Source: Gottfriedia acidiceleris
Lineage (GTDB): Bacteria > Bacillota > Bacilli > Bacillales > Bacillaceae_G
DNA: 64,000 nt
Reading direction: 5' to 3'
Assembly: GCF_004138285.1 (NCBI RefSeq)
Contig: NZ_SCFN01000001.1
Coordinates: 248,001 to 312,000, forward strand
Part shown: in pieces, positions 1-9,471 of the stretch
How positions within the stretch are numbered: position 1 is the stretch's first letter
Layout of the letters: each line of letters begins with the position of its first letter
Position numbers and translations under genes: made by a program
Notes under the pieces: model-generated
The model's input: only the letters and a program-made list of their open reading frames with translations
Told to the model about the DNA's origin: nothing
Databases searched by the model: none

Positions 1-968
1 GAAGGACCTTTAATATCTAATCCGTAAGTAGTTTTCCAATAATCTTGCATATCGTGTATATTGTTTAAATCTTTTGAGTCATTACCCGCAGATACTACAA
101 CAGTTACACCTTTTTTAATCGCATATTGAATCGCTCGGTGATATGCCACCATTGAAGCTGATTCACCTTTTTCGTCTAAGTTATGTGCCATCCAGCGCCA
201 ACCACCGATTGACATATTGATTACTTCAACTCCATCGTTTGCAGCTGAAACAATCGCATCTGTTATCCATGATTGTTCAGCTCCGCCAGTTGCACCAAAA
301 ACGCGATAAGCACGAACTGTTAATTCTGGTCCAACACCCTTAACTTTTCCATTTGCAGCAATTGAACCAGCAACGTGTGTTCCATGACCATTTTTATCCC
401 AAGCATCAGTTGTTCCAGGTACAAATGTTTTTGATCCAGCAAGATCAGCGTTAGCCTTTAAATCTGGATGACTAAAGTCAATTCCAGTATCGATAACTGC
501 TACGACCGTTTTATGGTTTCCTTTATTTATATTATAAGAATCTCCATTATGAGTTAAATGCTGCATGTCCCATTGTTTATCCCAATAAGAGCTAGCATTT
601 GTATCAAGATTTACCTTTTGACCATTTGGAGTTCCAGGAGTAAACTCAATCTTATCATCTGGGTCAGCTTCCAAGTATGCTTGAAGTTCTTTACCAGCTG
701 ATTGAATGCTTGTATCATTTTTAATATTAGTTAGAAATTCAGCATTAGATGATGAAACCTCAACAATTCCTATTTCTGAAATAACTCGTTCAACAGAACC
801 TCCAGCTTTTGAAATTGTATCTGAGAAATTACTTGGTAAATTCCCTTTATAGGCTAAAACATAATGAAGCTCCTCAGGGGCAGCTTTCACTTGTTTAGTT
901 TGTGTACCAATAAGTAATGAAAATGAAAGAACAGAACAAATCGAAAGCGCAGCAATTTTTTTCTTCAT
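1..968 (-). CDS. Subtilisin-like serine protease, 5' part (gene runs off the window)
   Basis: Secreted S8 peptidase precursor; about 322 residues are visible and the C-terminal part, including the catalytic Ser, lies beyond base 1. The signal peptide covers about residues 1-30 (MKKKIAALSICSVLSFSLLI, then a cleavage region near QVKAA). An inhibitor-I9-type prodomain follows (about 33-105). The catalytic domain shows the Asp motif VVAVIDTGID (Asp160) and the His motif NGHGTHVAG (His195), plus the oxyanion Asn in VSAGND. The ATG at 966-968 is preceded by GGAGAG with good spacing. The protein acts outside the cell on bulk protein. Family assignment is firm; which subtilisin cannot be said. Confidence 0.93.
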   Translation of the reverse strand, partial: MKKKIAALSICSVLSFSLLIGTQTKQVKAAPEELHYVLAYKGNLPSNFSDTISKAGGSVERVISEIGIVEVSSSNAEFLTNIKNDTSIQSAGKELQAYLEADPDDKIEFTPGTPNGQKVNLDTNASSYWDKQWDMQHLTHNGDSYNINKGNHKTVVAVIDTGIDFSHPDLKANADLAGSKTFVPGTTDAWDKNGHGTHVAGSIAANGKVKGVGPELTVRAYRVFGATGGAEQSWITDAIVSAANDGVEVINMSIGGWRWMAHNLDEKGESASMVAYHRAIQYAIKKGVTVVVSAGNDSKDLNNIHDMQDYWKTTYGLDIKGP

Positions 969-1200
969 AAAATCTCTCCAATATGTAATATTTACGTAAA
1001 ATACGTATCTAATCAAATTTTAATAAAACTGACTAATTAAGTTTGTCGAAATTTGAGGTGTAAAATACTGAATATTTCGACAACTAAAAACATAGACAAT
1101 TTGCGTAAATTACATTTTATATTTACCCAAAAATTCCCTCAAACTACCTGTTATTTTATCTTTCACATACATACACACTATGATTATGGGGGTGATTGGA

Positions 1201-1401
1201 TTGGCGGAAAAAGGTCATAGGCTACCTAAGGGAACTGATAACAATCATATACATGTTGCAACTAATTCTTATTTAGATACAAGTAAAGACCATTCTAACA
1301 AAGTTAATTTTGACCAAGGTGGTAGTCCTTATTTAGATACGAGTGAGGACCCTACATTACAAACAAATTATAATGCTGGTAGTCCATATTTAAATAGGTA
1401 A
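1201..1401 (+). CDS. Small repeat-containing hypothetical protein
   Basis: A 66-residue ORF when started at TTG 1201, which has GGGGGTG six bases upstream; an ATG at 1180 is in frame but lacks a ribosome binding site. The protein contains an imperfect repeat of about 20 residues: SYLDTSKD, SPYLDTSED and a final truncated SPYLN, separated by polar Asn/Gln/Gly-rich linkers. There is no signal peptide, Cys or hydrophobic segment, so it is probably soluble and poorly ordered. It is monocistronic, between a divergent protease gene and a hairpin at 1459-1491. I do not recognise the family; small spore-associated proteins can look like this, but that is a guess. Confidence 0.55.
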   Translation: MAEKGHRLPKGTDNNHIHVATNSYLDTSKDHSNKVNFDQGGSPYLDTSEDPTLQTNYNAGSPYLNR

Positions 1402-1420
1402 GGCATTAAACTAAAGAGAA

Positions 1421-1444
1421 GAAGGTAAGAAGGTAAGAAGGTAA
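1421..1444. repeat. Three perfect tandem copies of GAAGGTAA
   Basis: The 8-bp unit GAAGGTAA occurs three times head to tail just after the small repeat gene. Such a tract can vary in copy number. It lies in the 3' untranslated region, so no protein would be affected. Confidence 0.7.
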
Positions 1445-1458
1445 AAGTAAGTAATAAA

Positions 1459-1491
1459 GCAGGGAATAGGAAGAGTTTTTCCTAACCCTGC
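1459..1491 (+). terminator. Hairpin after the small repeat gene
   Basis: GCAGGG pairs with CCCTGC and the inner TAGGAA with TTCCTA, around a short loop. There is no good U tract after it on either strand, so its efficiency as an intrinsic terminator is uncertain. Confidence 0.5.
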
Positions 1492-1549
1492 CCTAAAATT
1501 GCAGGTTGAAAAAGGGAAAAGAATAAATAAGAAATGTTTTTTCAAATCC

Positions 1550-2230
1550 TTACCATTTCAAATCCCGTGATCCTGCTCTATTAATATCTTTACTCTCGAT
1601 AATTGGTGATGAATAACCATTTCTTGCTATATTAATCATTGCTCGACCGAGTTGCTCTGATGAAGTAATTGAGTTCGGAAAGGCCTTTTTTAGGATTGGA
1701 AATAATGGTTTTGTTATGTCATAACCCAATTGATATAGTTTAGTTTTTGATTTTATATCTTTATGTGGAATAATTGCACCTGGTCGAAACATGTATGCAG
1801 CTTTAAACGGTAACTTTAACAAGTCATTTTCTGTTTTTCCCTTCACTCTAGCCCACATTGTACGACCTTTCTCAGTACTATCGGTACCTGATCCAGTGAC
1901 ATAAATGAAAGTCATTTGAGGATTCAATATTGATAATGTACGTGCGATGGATAATGTAAGGTCATATGTAATCTTACGATAATCTTCCTCTGTCATTCTA
2001 AATGATGAAACACCTAAACAAAAAAAACATGCATCAAATCCAGATAATTGACTTTCAATTGTAGATAAATCAAGCAGATTAGAATGCTGAATTTCATAGG
2101 ATTTTTCATGTTGGATCCCTGTAATACTGCGACCAATTGAGTAAATCGAGCTAACAGAAGGATCTTGTAAGCATTCTCTTAATACACTTTGACCAACCAT
2201 TCCAGTTGCTCCAAAAAGTAAAACCTTCAT
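1550..2230 (-). CDS. NAD(P)-binding Rossmann-fold protein (atypical SDR / epimerase-like)
   Basis: 226 residues. The N-terminus MKVLLFGATGMVGQ carries the dinucleotide-binding glycine motif GATGMVG (7-13). A mid-protein segment, YVTGSGTDSTEKGR then MWARVKGKTEN, sits where SDR proteins have the Ser and Tyr-x3-Lys region; the Tyr appears replaced by Trp, as happens in TIP30/HTATIP2-like atypical SDRs, which often bind cofactor without classic dehydrogenase chemistry. It is cytosolic and alone in its transcription unit. The substrate is unknown. Confidence 0.75.
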   Translation of the reverse strand: MKVLLFGATGMVGQSVLRECLQDPSVSSIYSIGRSITGIQHEKSYEIQHSNLLDLSTIESQLSGFDACFFCLGVSSFRMTEEDYRKITYDLTLSIARTLSILNPQMTFIYVTGSGTDSTEKGRTMWARVKGKTENDLLKLPFKAAYMFRPGAIIPHKDIKSKTKLYQLGYDITKPLFPILKKAFPNSITSSEQLGRAMINIARNGYSSPIIESKDINRAGSRDLKW

Positions 2231-2299
2231 TGACTAACCTCCAAACTAATTAAATGATTTTATAGTAAACGTTTATTTATAAAACAAATAAGGCTAATA

Positions 2300-2321
2300 G
2301 CATCTTGTAGTGGAAACCAAC
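2300..2321 (+). repeat. End fragment of the dispersed palindromic repeat
   Basis: 22 bases match the right end of the full copy at 16281-16407 at 20 of 22 positions (both contain TGTAGTGGAAA). The left end is not present nearby, so this is a decayed or truncated copy. Confidence 0.5.
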
Positions 2322-2386
2322 CTCAACCTACTTAATTAATAATTATAAATATTGTTAGCTAATTGACAAACATTTTTTTTAACAAC

Positions 2387-2422
2387 AAGATGAGCTAATC
2401 AAGTCGTTGATTAGCTCATCTT
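2387..2422 (-). terminator. Perfect 16-bp stem at the end of the SSF transporter gene
   Basis: AAGATGAGCTAATCAA and its exact complement flank a GTCG loop. The structure abuts the transporter stop codon, so it most likely ends the HK-RR-transporter transcript, although no clear U tract follows on the minus strand. Confidence 0.65.
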
Positions 2423-3741
2423 TATGACATATTTACAGACTCTTTCTTACTAAAAAACTGGATTGTAAAACAAAAAATAATAATTACAATAGAAAATAAT
2501 AAACTCAACCAAATGCTTTGAAATTCACCTACATACGGCTGAACAATATAAGAAAGTATAATACTAATTACAATACTAATTGGAATGTAATTACCGACTT
2601 TACCCTTACTAAAGACAATAACCAAAATTGGAAATAGCAATGCGGAATATACATTTCCTGAGTAAAATAATAGTTCAATAATTTTTTTTGATTGAATAAT
2701 TGTTGCAAAAAAGATGATTGCTCCAATAATCACAGATAGAAGATAAGCAAGTTTTATTTTTTTTTGATCATTTTTTATCTTGTGAAATGATTCTATTATA
2801 TTGATAATGATTAAGCTAGCAAGGGAATGTAGAACCGCACCAAATGTAGATGTAATCGCATTAAAAGCACATAAAACAAAAAGTATGAAAAAAAATGGTG
2901 TTGTAATTTTATTTGCTAAACCAATTAATATTGATTGAATATCTGTAAATCCACCTGTGAATATAACGATAATAAAAAGACATGAAAATGAAAGTGGGAA
3001 AATACCCCATATTAACCCGGATATTGAGAATGTTAAAGGAAGCTTTTTCGATTCGATCATAAATAATCGGTGCCATGAAGTAATGTCAAAGAAAAACTGA
3101 CCAAAACCAACTAATAAGCCTGAAAATAAAAAACCCCATAAATCGTAATGATCAATGACTAGCATGTAAGGATGGTACAATTTAATCCCATCATATACTG
3201 GTTGAACGCCCTCTTTTACGAAAAAATACAACGGAATTAAAATTGCCGCTGCAAACATTGTAATGACTTGGAATCCTGCTAATCCATGTATCATCTTTAA
3301 TCCACCAAAACCTGCAAAAAGTACACAAAAGCATATAAAAATGATTATTTCTATGTACAACGGTAAATTAAAAAGAAAATGAAATAACGTAGATGCAGTC
3401 ATCGACTGTATATATAATATGTGTAAACTAGTTAATATTAAAATACAAATCATAATCCAATAACCAAGTGGATGTAGTTTCTTCTTCAAATAATCTCCAA
3501 TTGTTAAACCATCAGGGTACTCCTGTCGAACCTTTTTTCCAATAAAACTAAATACAAATAAAGCAATAGCACCTAAAAATGCATATCCGATTCCACCAAA
3601 TACCCCATATTTAATCATTGATTCTGGCGAAGATAATATTGTAGTTCCTGTTACCCAACGTGCCAAGAGAGAAATAATTCCCATTCCCATTCCAATTTGA
3701 ATAGGACCTTGTACGTATTCTCTAAATGAACGTGAATTCAC
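2422..3741 (-). CDS. Sodium:solute symporter (SSF) family permease
   Basis: 439 residues with about 12 hydrophobic segments. The early pattern of a GGIGYAFLGAIALFVF membrane segment and GLTIGDYL, and the later GGLKMIHGLAGFQV, are typical of SSF permeases that couple solute uptake to Na+. The start is GTG at 3739-3741 with AAAGGA upstream. It follows the response-regulator gene with only 3 bp between, so it is the last gene of an HK-RR-transporter operon and is probably induced by the ligand the kinase senses. It might itself be part of the sensing device, because the kinase has almost no extracellular domain. Substrate unknown. Confidence 0.8.
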   Translation of the reverse strand: MNSRSFREYVQGPIQIGMGMGIISLLARWVTGTTILSSPESMIKYGVFGGIGYAFLGAIALFVFSFIGKKVRQEYPDGLTIGDYLKKKLHPLGYWIMICILILTSLHILYIQSMTASTLFHFLFNLPLYIEIIIFICFCVLFAGFGGLKMIHGLAGFQVITMFAAAILIPLYFFVKEGVQPVYDGIKLYHPYMLVIDHYDLWGFLFSGLLVGFGQFFFDITSWHRLFMIESKKLPLTFSISGLIWGIFPLSFSCLFIIVIFTGGFTDIQSILIGLANKITTPFFFILFVLCAFNAITSTFGAVLHSLASLIIINIIESFHKIKNDQKKIKLAYLLSVIIGAIIFFATIIQSKKIIELLFYSGNVYSALLFPILVIVFSKGKVGNYIPISIVISIILSYIVQPYVGEFQSIWLSLLFSIVIIIFCFTIQFFSKKESVNMS

Positions 3742-3744
3742 TGT

Positions 3745-4443
3745 TTATTTTCCTTTCTCACGATACTCTTTTGGAGTAATGCCCTCAACTTTGCGGAATA
3801 AAGTACTAAAGTAATGCTGACTATTAAAGCCTGAGTTTTCTGCTACATCGGATATGTTCCAATTTGGATTATTTGTTAAATATCGCTTAGCTGCTTGTAT
3901 TCTATAGTCTATTAAATATTCTGAAAACGATACACCGACTTCTTCGTGAAATTTTCTACTTAAATAAGTATGATTCGTGTGAACTTCTCGAGCTACGTCA
4001 GAAAGAGAAAGTTTTTCAGCGAAATGATCATGAATATATAGAAGAGTTTGATGTATTAAACTAGAATATTGGTTTGACGTATCGGTATCACTATATTTAG
4101 ATAAAACTTTATATAACTCACTTTCTATGATTGGTTTTGTTAAATAATCTAGAACGCCAATTCGGATTGATTGTTGAGCATAATCAAAACTTTGATATGC
4201 TGTAACCATAATAATATCTACTTCTTTATTTTGTGCTTTAAGCTCTTCGCCAAACTCTAGTCCAGAACGTCCAGGTAGATTAATATCTAGAAATGCAATG
4301 TTAATTTTATGATTTTGATTAATTGTTATAGCTTGGCATGCATCAGCTGCTTTATAAAACTTCCATAATGGAAACATATTTTTTATTAAATATTCCATTT
4401 GTTCAAGCTCTAATGGTTCATCATCTACTAATAATACATTCAC
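3745..4443 (-). CDS. Two-component response regulator, YesN/AraC type
   Basis: 232 residues. The receiver domain (1-115) has the acidic pair Asp7-Asp8, phospho-acceptor Asp53 in FLDINLPGRSG, the TAYQ switch Thr and Lys103 in LTKP. The C-terminal AraC-type double helix-turn-helix (about 130-232) ends in the signature GFNSQHYFSTLFRKVEGITPKEYR. It lies between the partner kinase and an SSF transporter. AraC-type regulators commonly bind direct repeats spaced 21 bp, and three such pairs occur in the neighbouring catabolic cluster (9472, 14261, 16463). I infer that this protein activates those promoters. Confidence 0.92.
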   Translation of the reverse strand: MNVLLVDDEPLELEQMEYLIKNMFPLWKFYKAADACQAITINQNHKINIAFLDINLPGRSGLEFGEELKAQNKEVDIIMVTAYQSFDYAQQSIRIGVLDYLTKPIIESELYKVLSKYSDTDTSNQYSSLIHQTLLYIHDHFAEKLSLSDVAREVHTNHTYLSRKFHEEVGVSFSEYLIDYRIQAAKRYLTNNPNWNISDVAENSGFNSQHYFSTLFRKVEGITPKEYREKGK

Positions 4444-4458
4444 TTCATTTTCCCTCCT

Positions 4459-5208
4459 TTACTCTAAAGAGTCATATATAAGTGGCCAAACGACCTTAAC
4501 ATTTGTTCCTGATTCATTTGAAGTAATCAGTACATGTCCACTGTTTCCAAAATATAGTTGTAATCTCTTTTTTATATTGTCTAATCCATGGCCTTCTTGA
4601 TTAGAAAAAGAATTAGTCATTCCCATTAAACCATTATCAATTACCTCTAAACAGACTAGCTCGGAATCTTGATAAAATCGAATGTGTAGTAAGGCCTCTC
4701 CAATCTTTTTTTCTAAACCGTGTTTAAATGAATTTTCTACTAAGGTTTGCAAAATAAAAGGGGGGACAAGCGCTTTATATAAATCTTTTGGACAATCTAA
4801 CTGAGTTTTAAGCCGCTCTCCAAACCGTAGAGTTTGAATGTCTAAATAATATTGAGTATATTGTATTTCTTGATCTAACGGAATTAATGGCTCTGATGAT
4901 TTATATTTAAATTTTAAAAATTGAGAGAAAGTTTCTAGAGCTCGGATTAATTCCGAGGTTCGATTTAAACGCGCTAAGCTTAATATGACATTAAGTGTAT
5001 TAAATAAAAAGTGCGGTTGAATTTGCTGGTTTAATTTATTGTATTGAGCTTCTTGTAATGCATGCTCTAACCGAATTTCTCTATTTTTATTTTCAAGTAA
5101 GTCTATTCTTTTTTCAAAGATAAACAAAAATAATAAAGCAATAGCTCCCATAATAGGAGCTAAAATAAATAGCATAATTAGTAAAGTAAATCCCTCGTAA
5201 CTAAGCAT
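4459..5208 (-). CDS. Sensor histidine kinase, YesM/LytS-type
   Basis: About 249 residues from ATG 5208, which has GAGGT five bases upstream; a TTG at 5220 is in frame. One long N-terminal hydrophobic stretch is followed by a short coiled coil (EKRIDLLENKNREIRLEHALQ), then the His_kinase domain with the phospho-acceptor motif QQIQPHFLFN and a HATPase_c domain (VENSFKHG N box, EVIDNG, and GHGLDNIKKRL). It is short for the family and lacks an extracytoplasmic sensor domain, so it probably senses through its membrane segments or a partner transporter. It is the first gene of the HK-RR-SSF operon. Confidence 0.88.
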   Translation of the reverse strand: MLSYEGFTLLIMLFILAPIMGAIALLFLFIFEKRIDLLENKNREIRLEHALQEAQYNKLNQQIQPHFLFNTLNVILSLARLNRTSELIRALETFSQFLKFKYKSSEPLIPLDQEIQYTQYYLDIQTLRFGERLKTQLDCPKDLYKALVPPFILQTLVENSFKHGLEKKIGEALLHIRFYQDSELVCLEVIDNGLMGMTNSFSNQEGHGLDNIKKRLQLYFGNSGHVLITSNESGTNVKVVWPLIYDSLE

Positions 5209-5289
5209 GAAGAACCTCAAATAGTTTTTTTAATAATATTTTTAATTTTTTCGAAAACTTTGTTTATAAAGAGCTGAATGAAGAAGAAT

Positions 5290-5417
5290 GTTGATTTCAA
5301 CTACAGTTGCTGGCATGCTATGGAACGAGAGCTGAGCTTCCCAATTTCGCTTTTAGAGGAGTCTCTAGCCTACTCGCATTTTCCATAAGAGCCTTAGAAC
5401 ATGTTGTGCCAATCAAC
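5290..5417 (-). repeat. Decayed full-length copy of the dispersed palindromic repeat
   Basis: 128 bp that begin GTTGATTTC and end CCAATCAAC, which is the reverse orientation of the 127-bp copy at 16281-16407. Matching internal blocks include CTACAG, CGAGAGCTGAG (versus CGAGACCTGAG) and GAGTCTC. It fills the gap between the ABC operon and the kinase operon, and it explains the only ORF in this 330-bp interval, which I therefore do not call a gene. Confidence 0.7.
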
Positions 5418-5540
5418 ATTCGATTTATTATCCAATTTTATAAGCATTTAATATTTTTAATAGAAGTAGAAGATAGGAATTTCCACATTGCAGGATCAAT
5501 TCTCTTCATTTCCTTCACTTCACGCCTATAAGAATACTAT

Positions 5541-6527
5541 TTAATTTATTATGTGACAAGCAACTTGATGATTTTGCTCAGATAATTTTAATTCAGGTAC
5601 TTTTGTTTTGCAAATATCGATCGCGAAAGGGCATCTTGTGTGGAAACGACAGCCGCTTGGAGGATCGATTGGAGAAGGTACATCTCCTGTTAAGATGATT
5701 CGTTCTCTTTGATGCACTGGATTTGGCACTGGAATCGCAGATAATAGAGCACGTGTATAAGGATGCTGCGGATTTTCGAATATAGATTTTTTATCGGCAA
5801 TCTCAACAATTTTTCCTAAATACATGACCATTACTCGGTCAGAAATATGTCTTACTACACCTAAATCATGTGAGATAAAAAGAAATGTAAGTGAGAATTT
5901 TTTCTGTAACGATTTTAATAAGTTTAATACTTGAGCTTGGATTGAAACATCTAGAGCAGATACTGCTTCATCACAAATGATTAGTTTTGGATCAACTGCA
6001 AGTGCACGTGCAATTCCGACACGCTGACGTTGACCACCACTAAATTCATGAGGATAACGCTCCATTGCTTCTGGTCTTAACCCAACATGCCCTAATAATT
6101 CTTCAATTCTAACTTTACGTTCTTCTTTTGGAACGACATTTTGAATTGCTAATGCTTCACCTAAAATTTGTCCAATTGTTTGTCTAGGATTAAGTGAGGC
6201 AAACGGATCTTGGAAGATTACTTGTAGATCCTTTCTTATTTTACGCATTTCTTTTTTTCCTAAGCTTAATAAATCTTTTTCCTTAAAATGAATGCTTCCA
6301 CTTGTAGGCTCGTCTAATCTTAGAATGGCTCTACCAGTAGTAGACTTACCACAACCGGATTCTCCAACAATACTTAAAGTTTCTCCCTCATAAATGTGGA
6401 AGCTAATATCGTCTACTGCTTTTACGTGATTAACCGTTCTTCCTAATATGCCACCTTTAATTGGAAAGTATTGTTTTAAATGATCTACATTAAGTAGTAT
6501 TTTTTTATCCACTAGTTGTAATGCCAT
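5541..6527 (-). CDS. Oligopeptide/dipeptide-type ABC transporter ATP-binding protein (DppF/OppF-like)
   Basis: 328 residues. Walker A GESGCGKS (55-62), Q-loop Gln in VIFQDPF, signature FSGGQRQR (162-169), Walker B LIICDE (182-187) and the switch His in FISHD. The C-terminal oligopeptide-transporter extension has the conserved Cys pattern [11 protein letters not shown]...C...C. It drives import with the adjacent DppD-like ATPase; the start overlaps that gene's stop by one base (TAATG). It is the last gene of the four-gene importer operon. The cognate binding proteins are probably the lipoproteins at 9.6 and 14.4 kb. The family transports peptides, but also nickel, sugars and other solutes, so the substrate is open. 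Confidence 0.93.
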   Translation of the reverse strand: MALQLVDKKILLNVDHLKQYFPIKGGILGRTVNHVKAVDDISFHIYEGETLSIVGESGCGKSTTGRAILRLDEPTSGSIHFKEKDLLSLGKKEMRKIRKDLQVIFQDPFASLNPRQTIGQILGEALAIQNVVPKEERKVRIEELLGHVGLRPEAMERYPHEFSGGQRQRVGIARALAVDPKLIICDEAVSALDVSIQAQVLNLLKSLQKKFSLTFLFISHDLGVVRHISDRVMVMYLGKIVEIADKKSIFENPQHPYTRALLSAIPVPNPVHQRERIILTGDVPSPIDPPSGCRFHTRCPFAIDICKTKVPELKLSEQNHQVACHIIN

Positions 6528-7552
6528 TATTCAATCCCTACTTTCTCTTTGATGGTATGCTCTGTTTCCCATTGTGAAGTGTACATCCAACAGCTGACTT
6601 CAGTATTTTTATCAATTGTTTGTAAATCCGGCACTGATTGATGACAAATTGCCTTTGCATGTGCGCAGCGGAGTGCAAAACTACAGCCTTTAGGCATATT
6701 GAATGGACTTGGTACAGTACCAGGAATTGTTGTTAATTCATCTTGATCCATATCGAGACGTGGAAGAGAGTTTAACAACCCGATTGTGTATGGATGTTTA
6801 GGGCTATTAAAAAGTTCTTTTGCTGAAGTATATTCAACGATTCTTCCAGCGTACATGACAGCCACTCGATCGCAAGTCTCATAAACTACGCCTAAATCAT
6901 GTGTAATTAATATAACTGCTGTACCGAGTTCCTTTTGAAGTGATTTAATTAATTCTAGAATTTGAGCTTGAATTGTCACATCAAGAGCGGTAGTCGGTTC
7001 ATCTGCGATTAGCACTTCTGGATGACAGGCAAGTGCCATTGCGATCATAACTCTTTGTCTCATTCCACCACTAAGCTCATGTGGTTCTTGCTTTGCACGT
7101 TTTTCAGGAGAAGGGATCCCTACAAGTCGCAGCATTTCTACTGCTTTATCCCAGGCTTCCTTTTTACTTAATTTTTGGTGAAGACGAATCGCTTCTGCAA
7201 TTTGTTCGCCAGCTGAATAAACAGGGTTTAAAGATGTCATTGGCTCTTGAAAGATCATTGAAATTTCATTTCCTCGAATGGAACGCATCTGTTTTTCAGT
7301 TTTTGCTAGTAAGTCTTCACCTTTAAAAAGAATACTACCACCAGTTATTTTACCTGGAGGAGAGGGGATTAATCGTAAAAGGGATAATGATGTAATACTT
7401 TTCCCACTTCCAGATTCACCTACTATTCCAAGTGTTTCACCTTTTTTTAATTTAAAGCTAATTCCATTAACTGCTTTGCTAATTCCATCTTCTGTATAAA
7501 AGTAGGTCTGCAGATTATTAACCTCAAGAATTGTTTCATCAATTTTTTTCAT
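6527..7552 (-). CDS. Oligopeptide/dipeptide-type ABC transporter ATP-binding protein (DppD/OppD-like)
   Basis: 341 residues with Walker A GESGSGKS, signature LSGGMRQR, Walker B VLIADEP and switch His in LITHD. The C-terminal region has the family cysteines in GCSFALRCAHA and SCW. It pairs with the following ATPase to energise the two permeases upstream. The operon order is permease C, permease B, ATPase D, ATPase F, which differs from the usual B-C-D-F. Translation is tightly coupled (12-bp gap before, 1-bp overlap after). Confidence 0.93.
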   Translation of the reverse strand: MKKIDETILEVNNLQTYFYTEDGISKAVNGISFKLKKGETLGIVGESGSGKSITSLSLLRLIPSPPGKITGGSILFKGEDLLAKTEKQMRSIRGNEISMIFQEPMTSLNPVYSAGEQIAEAIRLHQKLSKKEAWDKAVEMLRLVGIPSPEKRAKQEPHELSGGMRQRVMIAMALACHPEVLIADEPTTALDVTIQAQILELIKSLQKELGTAVILITHDLGVVYETCDRVAVMYAGRIVEYTSAKELFNSPKHPYTIGLLNSLPRLDMDQDELTTIPGTVPSPFNMPKGCSFALRCAHAKAICHQSVPDLQTIDKNTEVSCWMYTSQWETEHTIKEKVGIE

Positions 7553-7564
7553 GATTGTACCTCC

Positions 7565-8485
7565 CTAATTCAAGTCAACTCGTTTATTAAAGTATCGGTA
7601 TAGAATATCAACAGCTAGATTCATAAATACAAAGATGACTGAAGCGATTAATACGCCACCTTGAACCATAGGTAAATCTCTTGTTCTAATTGCATCAACT
7701 ATTAATCTACCAAGTCCATTAATTGCAAAAACTGACTCTGTTAAAACGGTTCCACCTAGTAATGCACCAAACTGTAGACCGACAACTGTAATAACAGGGA
7801 TTAGTGCATTTTTAAGACCATGTTTGTAAATAATGATATGTTCCTTTAAACCTTTTGCTCTTGCTGTACGCATATAGTCTTGACGAACAACTTCTAACAT
7901 ACTTGATCTAGTCATTCTAGCTACAATTGCAGCGCCACCTGCACCTAATGTTAATGCTGGTAGTACCATATGTTTAAACGTTCCCCAACCAGCAACTGGA
8001 AATATATGAAGATTAACTGAAAAGAAGTAGATCAGCATTAAACCAAACCAGAAACTTGGTAAAGAGATTCCTAGTAAAGCGACAATCATAATTGTAATAT
8101 CAGCTGCGGAGTACTGTTTCGTCGCTGATATAATACCTGCTAGCATACCAAGTACGACTGTAATGAAGATACTAGCCAGTGCAAGTTCAATTGTAATTGG
8201 CAAACGAATCATAATCTCATCTAATACTGGACGATTATTTCGAAGCGATTCGCCAAAATCACCTTGAAGTACATGGTATACATAATCGAAATACTGAATA
8301 ACGACAGGACGATCAAGTCCAAGTTGATGACGAATCATTTCGATTGTTTGTTTCGTAGCACCTTCACCAGCAAGTAGAGTTGCTGGATCTCCAGGAACCA
8401 TCTGCATGATAAGGAAAACGACTAAGCTTACACCAAGTAAAACTGGAATAGTTTGTATAATTCTTCTGACAATAAATAGAAACAT
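7565..8485 (-). CDS. ABC transporter permease, DppB/AppB-like
   Basis: 306 residues with six predicted membrane helices. The N-terminus MFLFIVRRIIQTIPVLLGVS and the text MVPGDPA are characteristic of the DppB/OppB subfamily. The EAA cytoplasmic loop that docks on the ATPases is seen around DYMRTARAKGL. It forms the membrane channel with the DppC-like permease encoded just upstream (12-bp gap). Confidence 0.93.
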   Translation of the reverse strand: MFLFIVRRIIQTIPVLLGVSLVVFLIMQMVPGDPATLLAGEGATKQTIEMIRHQLGLDRPVVIQYFDYVYHVLQGDFGESLRNNRPVLDEIMIRLPITIELALASIFITVVLGMLAGIISATKQYSAADITIMIVALLGISLPSFWFGLMLIYFFSVNLHIFPVAGWGTFKHMVLPALTLGAGGAAIVARMTRSSMLEVVRQDYMRTARAKGLKEHIIIYKHGLKNALIPVITVVGLQFGALLGGTVLTESVFAINGLGRLIVDAIRTRDLPMVQGGVLIASVIFVFMNLAVDILYRYFNKRVDLN

Positions 8486-8497
8486 TTACTTTCCTCC

Positions 8498-9400
8498 TTA
8501 TTTTTTCATCCTTGGATCAAGAGCATCTCTTAGTCCATCCCCGAAAATATTAAATCCTAAAACTAATGTTGAAATGGCAATACCCGGAAATAAGGCAATG
8601 TGGGGTGCAGTGAATAAATAATCACGTCCACTACTTAGCATTGCTCCCCATTCTGGAGATGGAGGCTGGGCACCTAATCCGAGGTATGATAAGCCAGCTG
8701 CTGATAAAATCGCTGTTGCAAGTTTTAACGTAGCTTGGACAATTATTGGTGAAAGAATATTCGGAAAAATATGTTTGAAAATGATTGTTGCATCAGTTGC
8801 ACCTAATGAACGAATTGCATCTATATACTCAAGCTTTCTAACGGATAATGTAGATCCTCTAACGATTCGTGCAAACGTTGGTATTGAAAAGATTCCAACA
8901 GCAACCATTACATTAATAAGACTAGGACCAAGTGCACTAATAATCGCAAGTGCTAATAAAATTCCAGGGAACGCTAGTAAAACATCAACAACCCTCATAA
9001 TAATTGTGTCGACCCATTTTCCGTAATAACCTGCTAATAACCCGAGAGTGATTCCGAAAATTGCTCCAAATAAGACAGATATGAAGCCGACAGAAATTGA
9101 TAGACGACTTCCATAAATGATTCTGCTTAAAATATCTCTTCCTTTATCATCTGTTCCCATCCAATGTTCTAGTGAAGGAGTTTGCAGCTTGTTCATTAAA
9201 TCAATTGCAAAAGGATCCTTCGGCGAAATGAGTGGTGCAAAAATAGCTACTAAAATATAAAAAAGTACTATATATCCTCCAACAAGTGCCAATTTATTTT
9301 TTTTAAACTTCTTATAAAATACTTTCCATCTTTTTAGTTTTTGAGATTCTTTTTTTTCTAATTTGATGTCATTGTTATTCAATACAACCTCTGGTTTCAT
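8498..9400 (-). CDS. ABC transporter permease, DppC/OppC-like
   Basis: About 300 residues starting at the ATG at 9400 (MKPEVVLN), which has AGGGGG eight bases upstream; a longer in-frame start at 9436 has no ribosome binding site. A polar N-terminal segment is followed by one helix, then the OppC N-terminal motif (APLISPKDPF, then WMGTDDKGRDILSRIIYGSR) and the permease core with its EAA loop (YIDAIRSLGA). It is the first gene of the importer operon and divergent from the first binding-protein gene. Confidence 0.92.
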   Translation of the reverse strand: MKPEVVLNNNDIKLEKKESQKLKRWKVFYKKFKKNKLALVGGYIVLFYILVAIFAPLISPKDPFAIDLMNKLQTPSLEHWMGTDDKGRDILSRIIYGSRLSISVGFISVLFGAIFGITLGLLAGYYGKWVDTIIMRVVDVLLAFPGILLALAIISALGPSLINVMVAVGIFSIPTFARIVRGSTLSVRKLEYIDAIRSLGATDATIIFKHIFPNILSPIIVQATLKLATAILSAAGLSYLGLGAQPPSPEWGAMLSSGRDYLFTAPHIALFPGIAISTLVLGFNIFGDGLRDALDPRMKK

Positions 9401-9471
9401 TAATTTTCCCCCTTTTCTTTGTTTAAATTTATTCAAAATTGGAATTGAAGTAAATATAATGCGGAAAAGCA

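Noticed and set aside
5307-5531. 74-residue ORF on the plus strand
   Set aside because: It lies largely within the decayed dispersed repeat (5290-5417), lacks a ribosome binding site and has no protein-like pattern.
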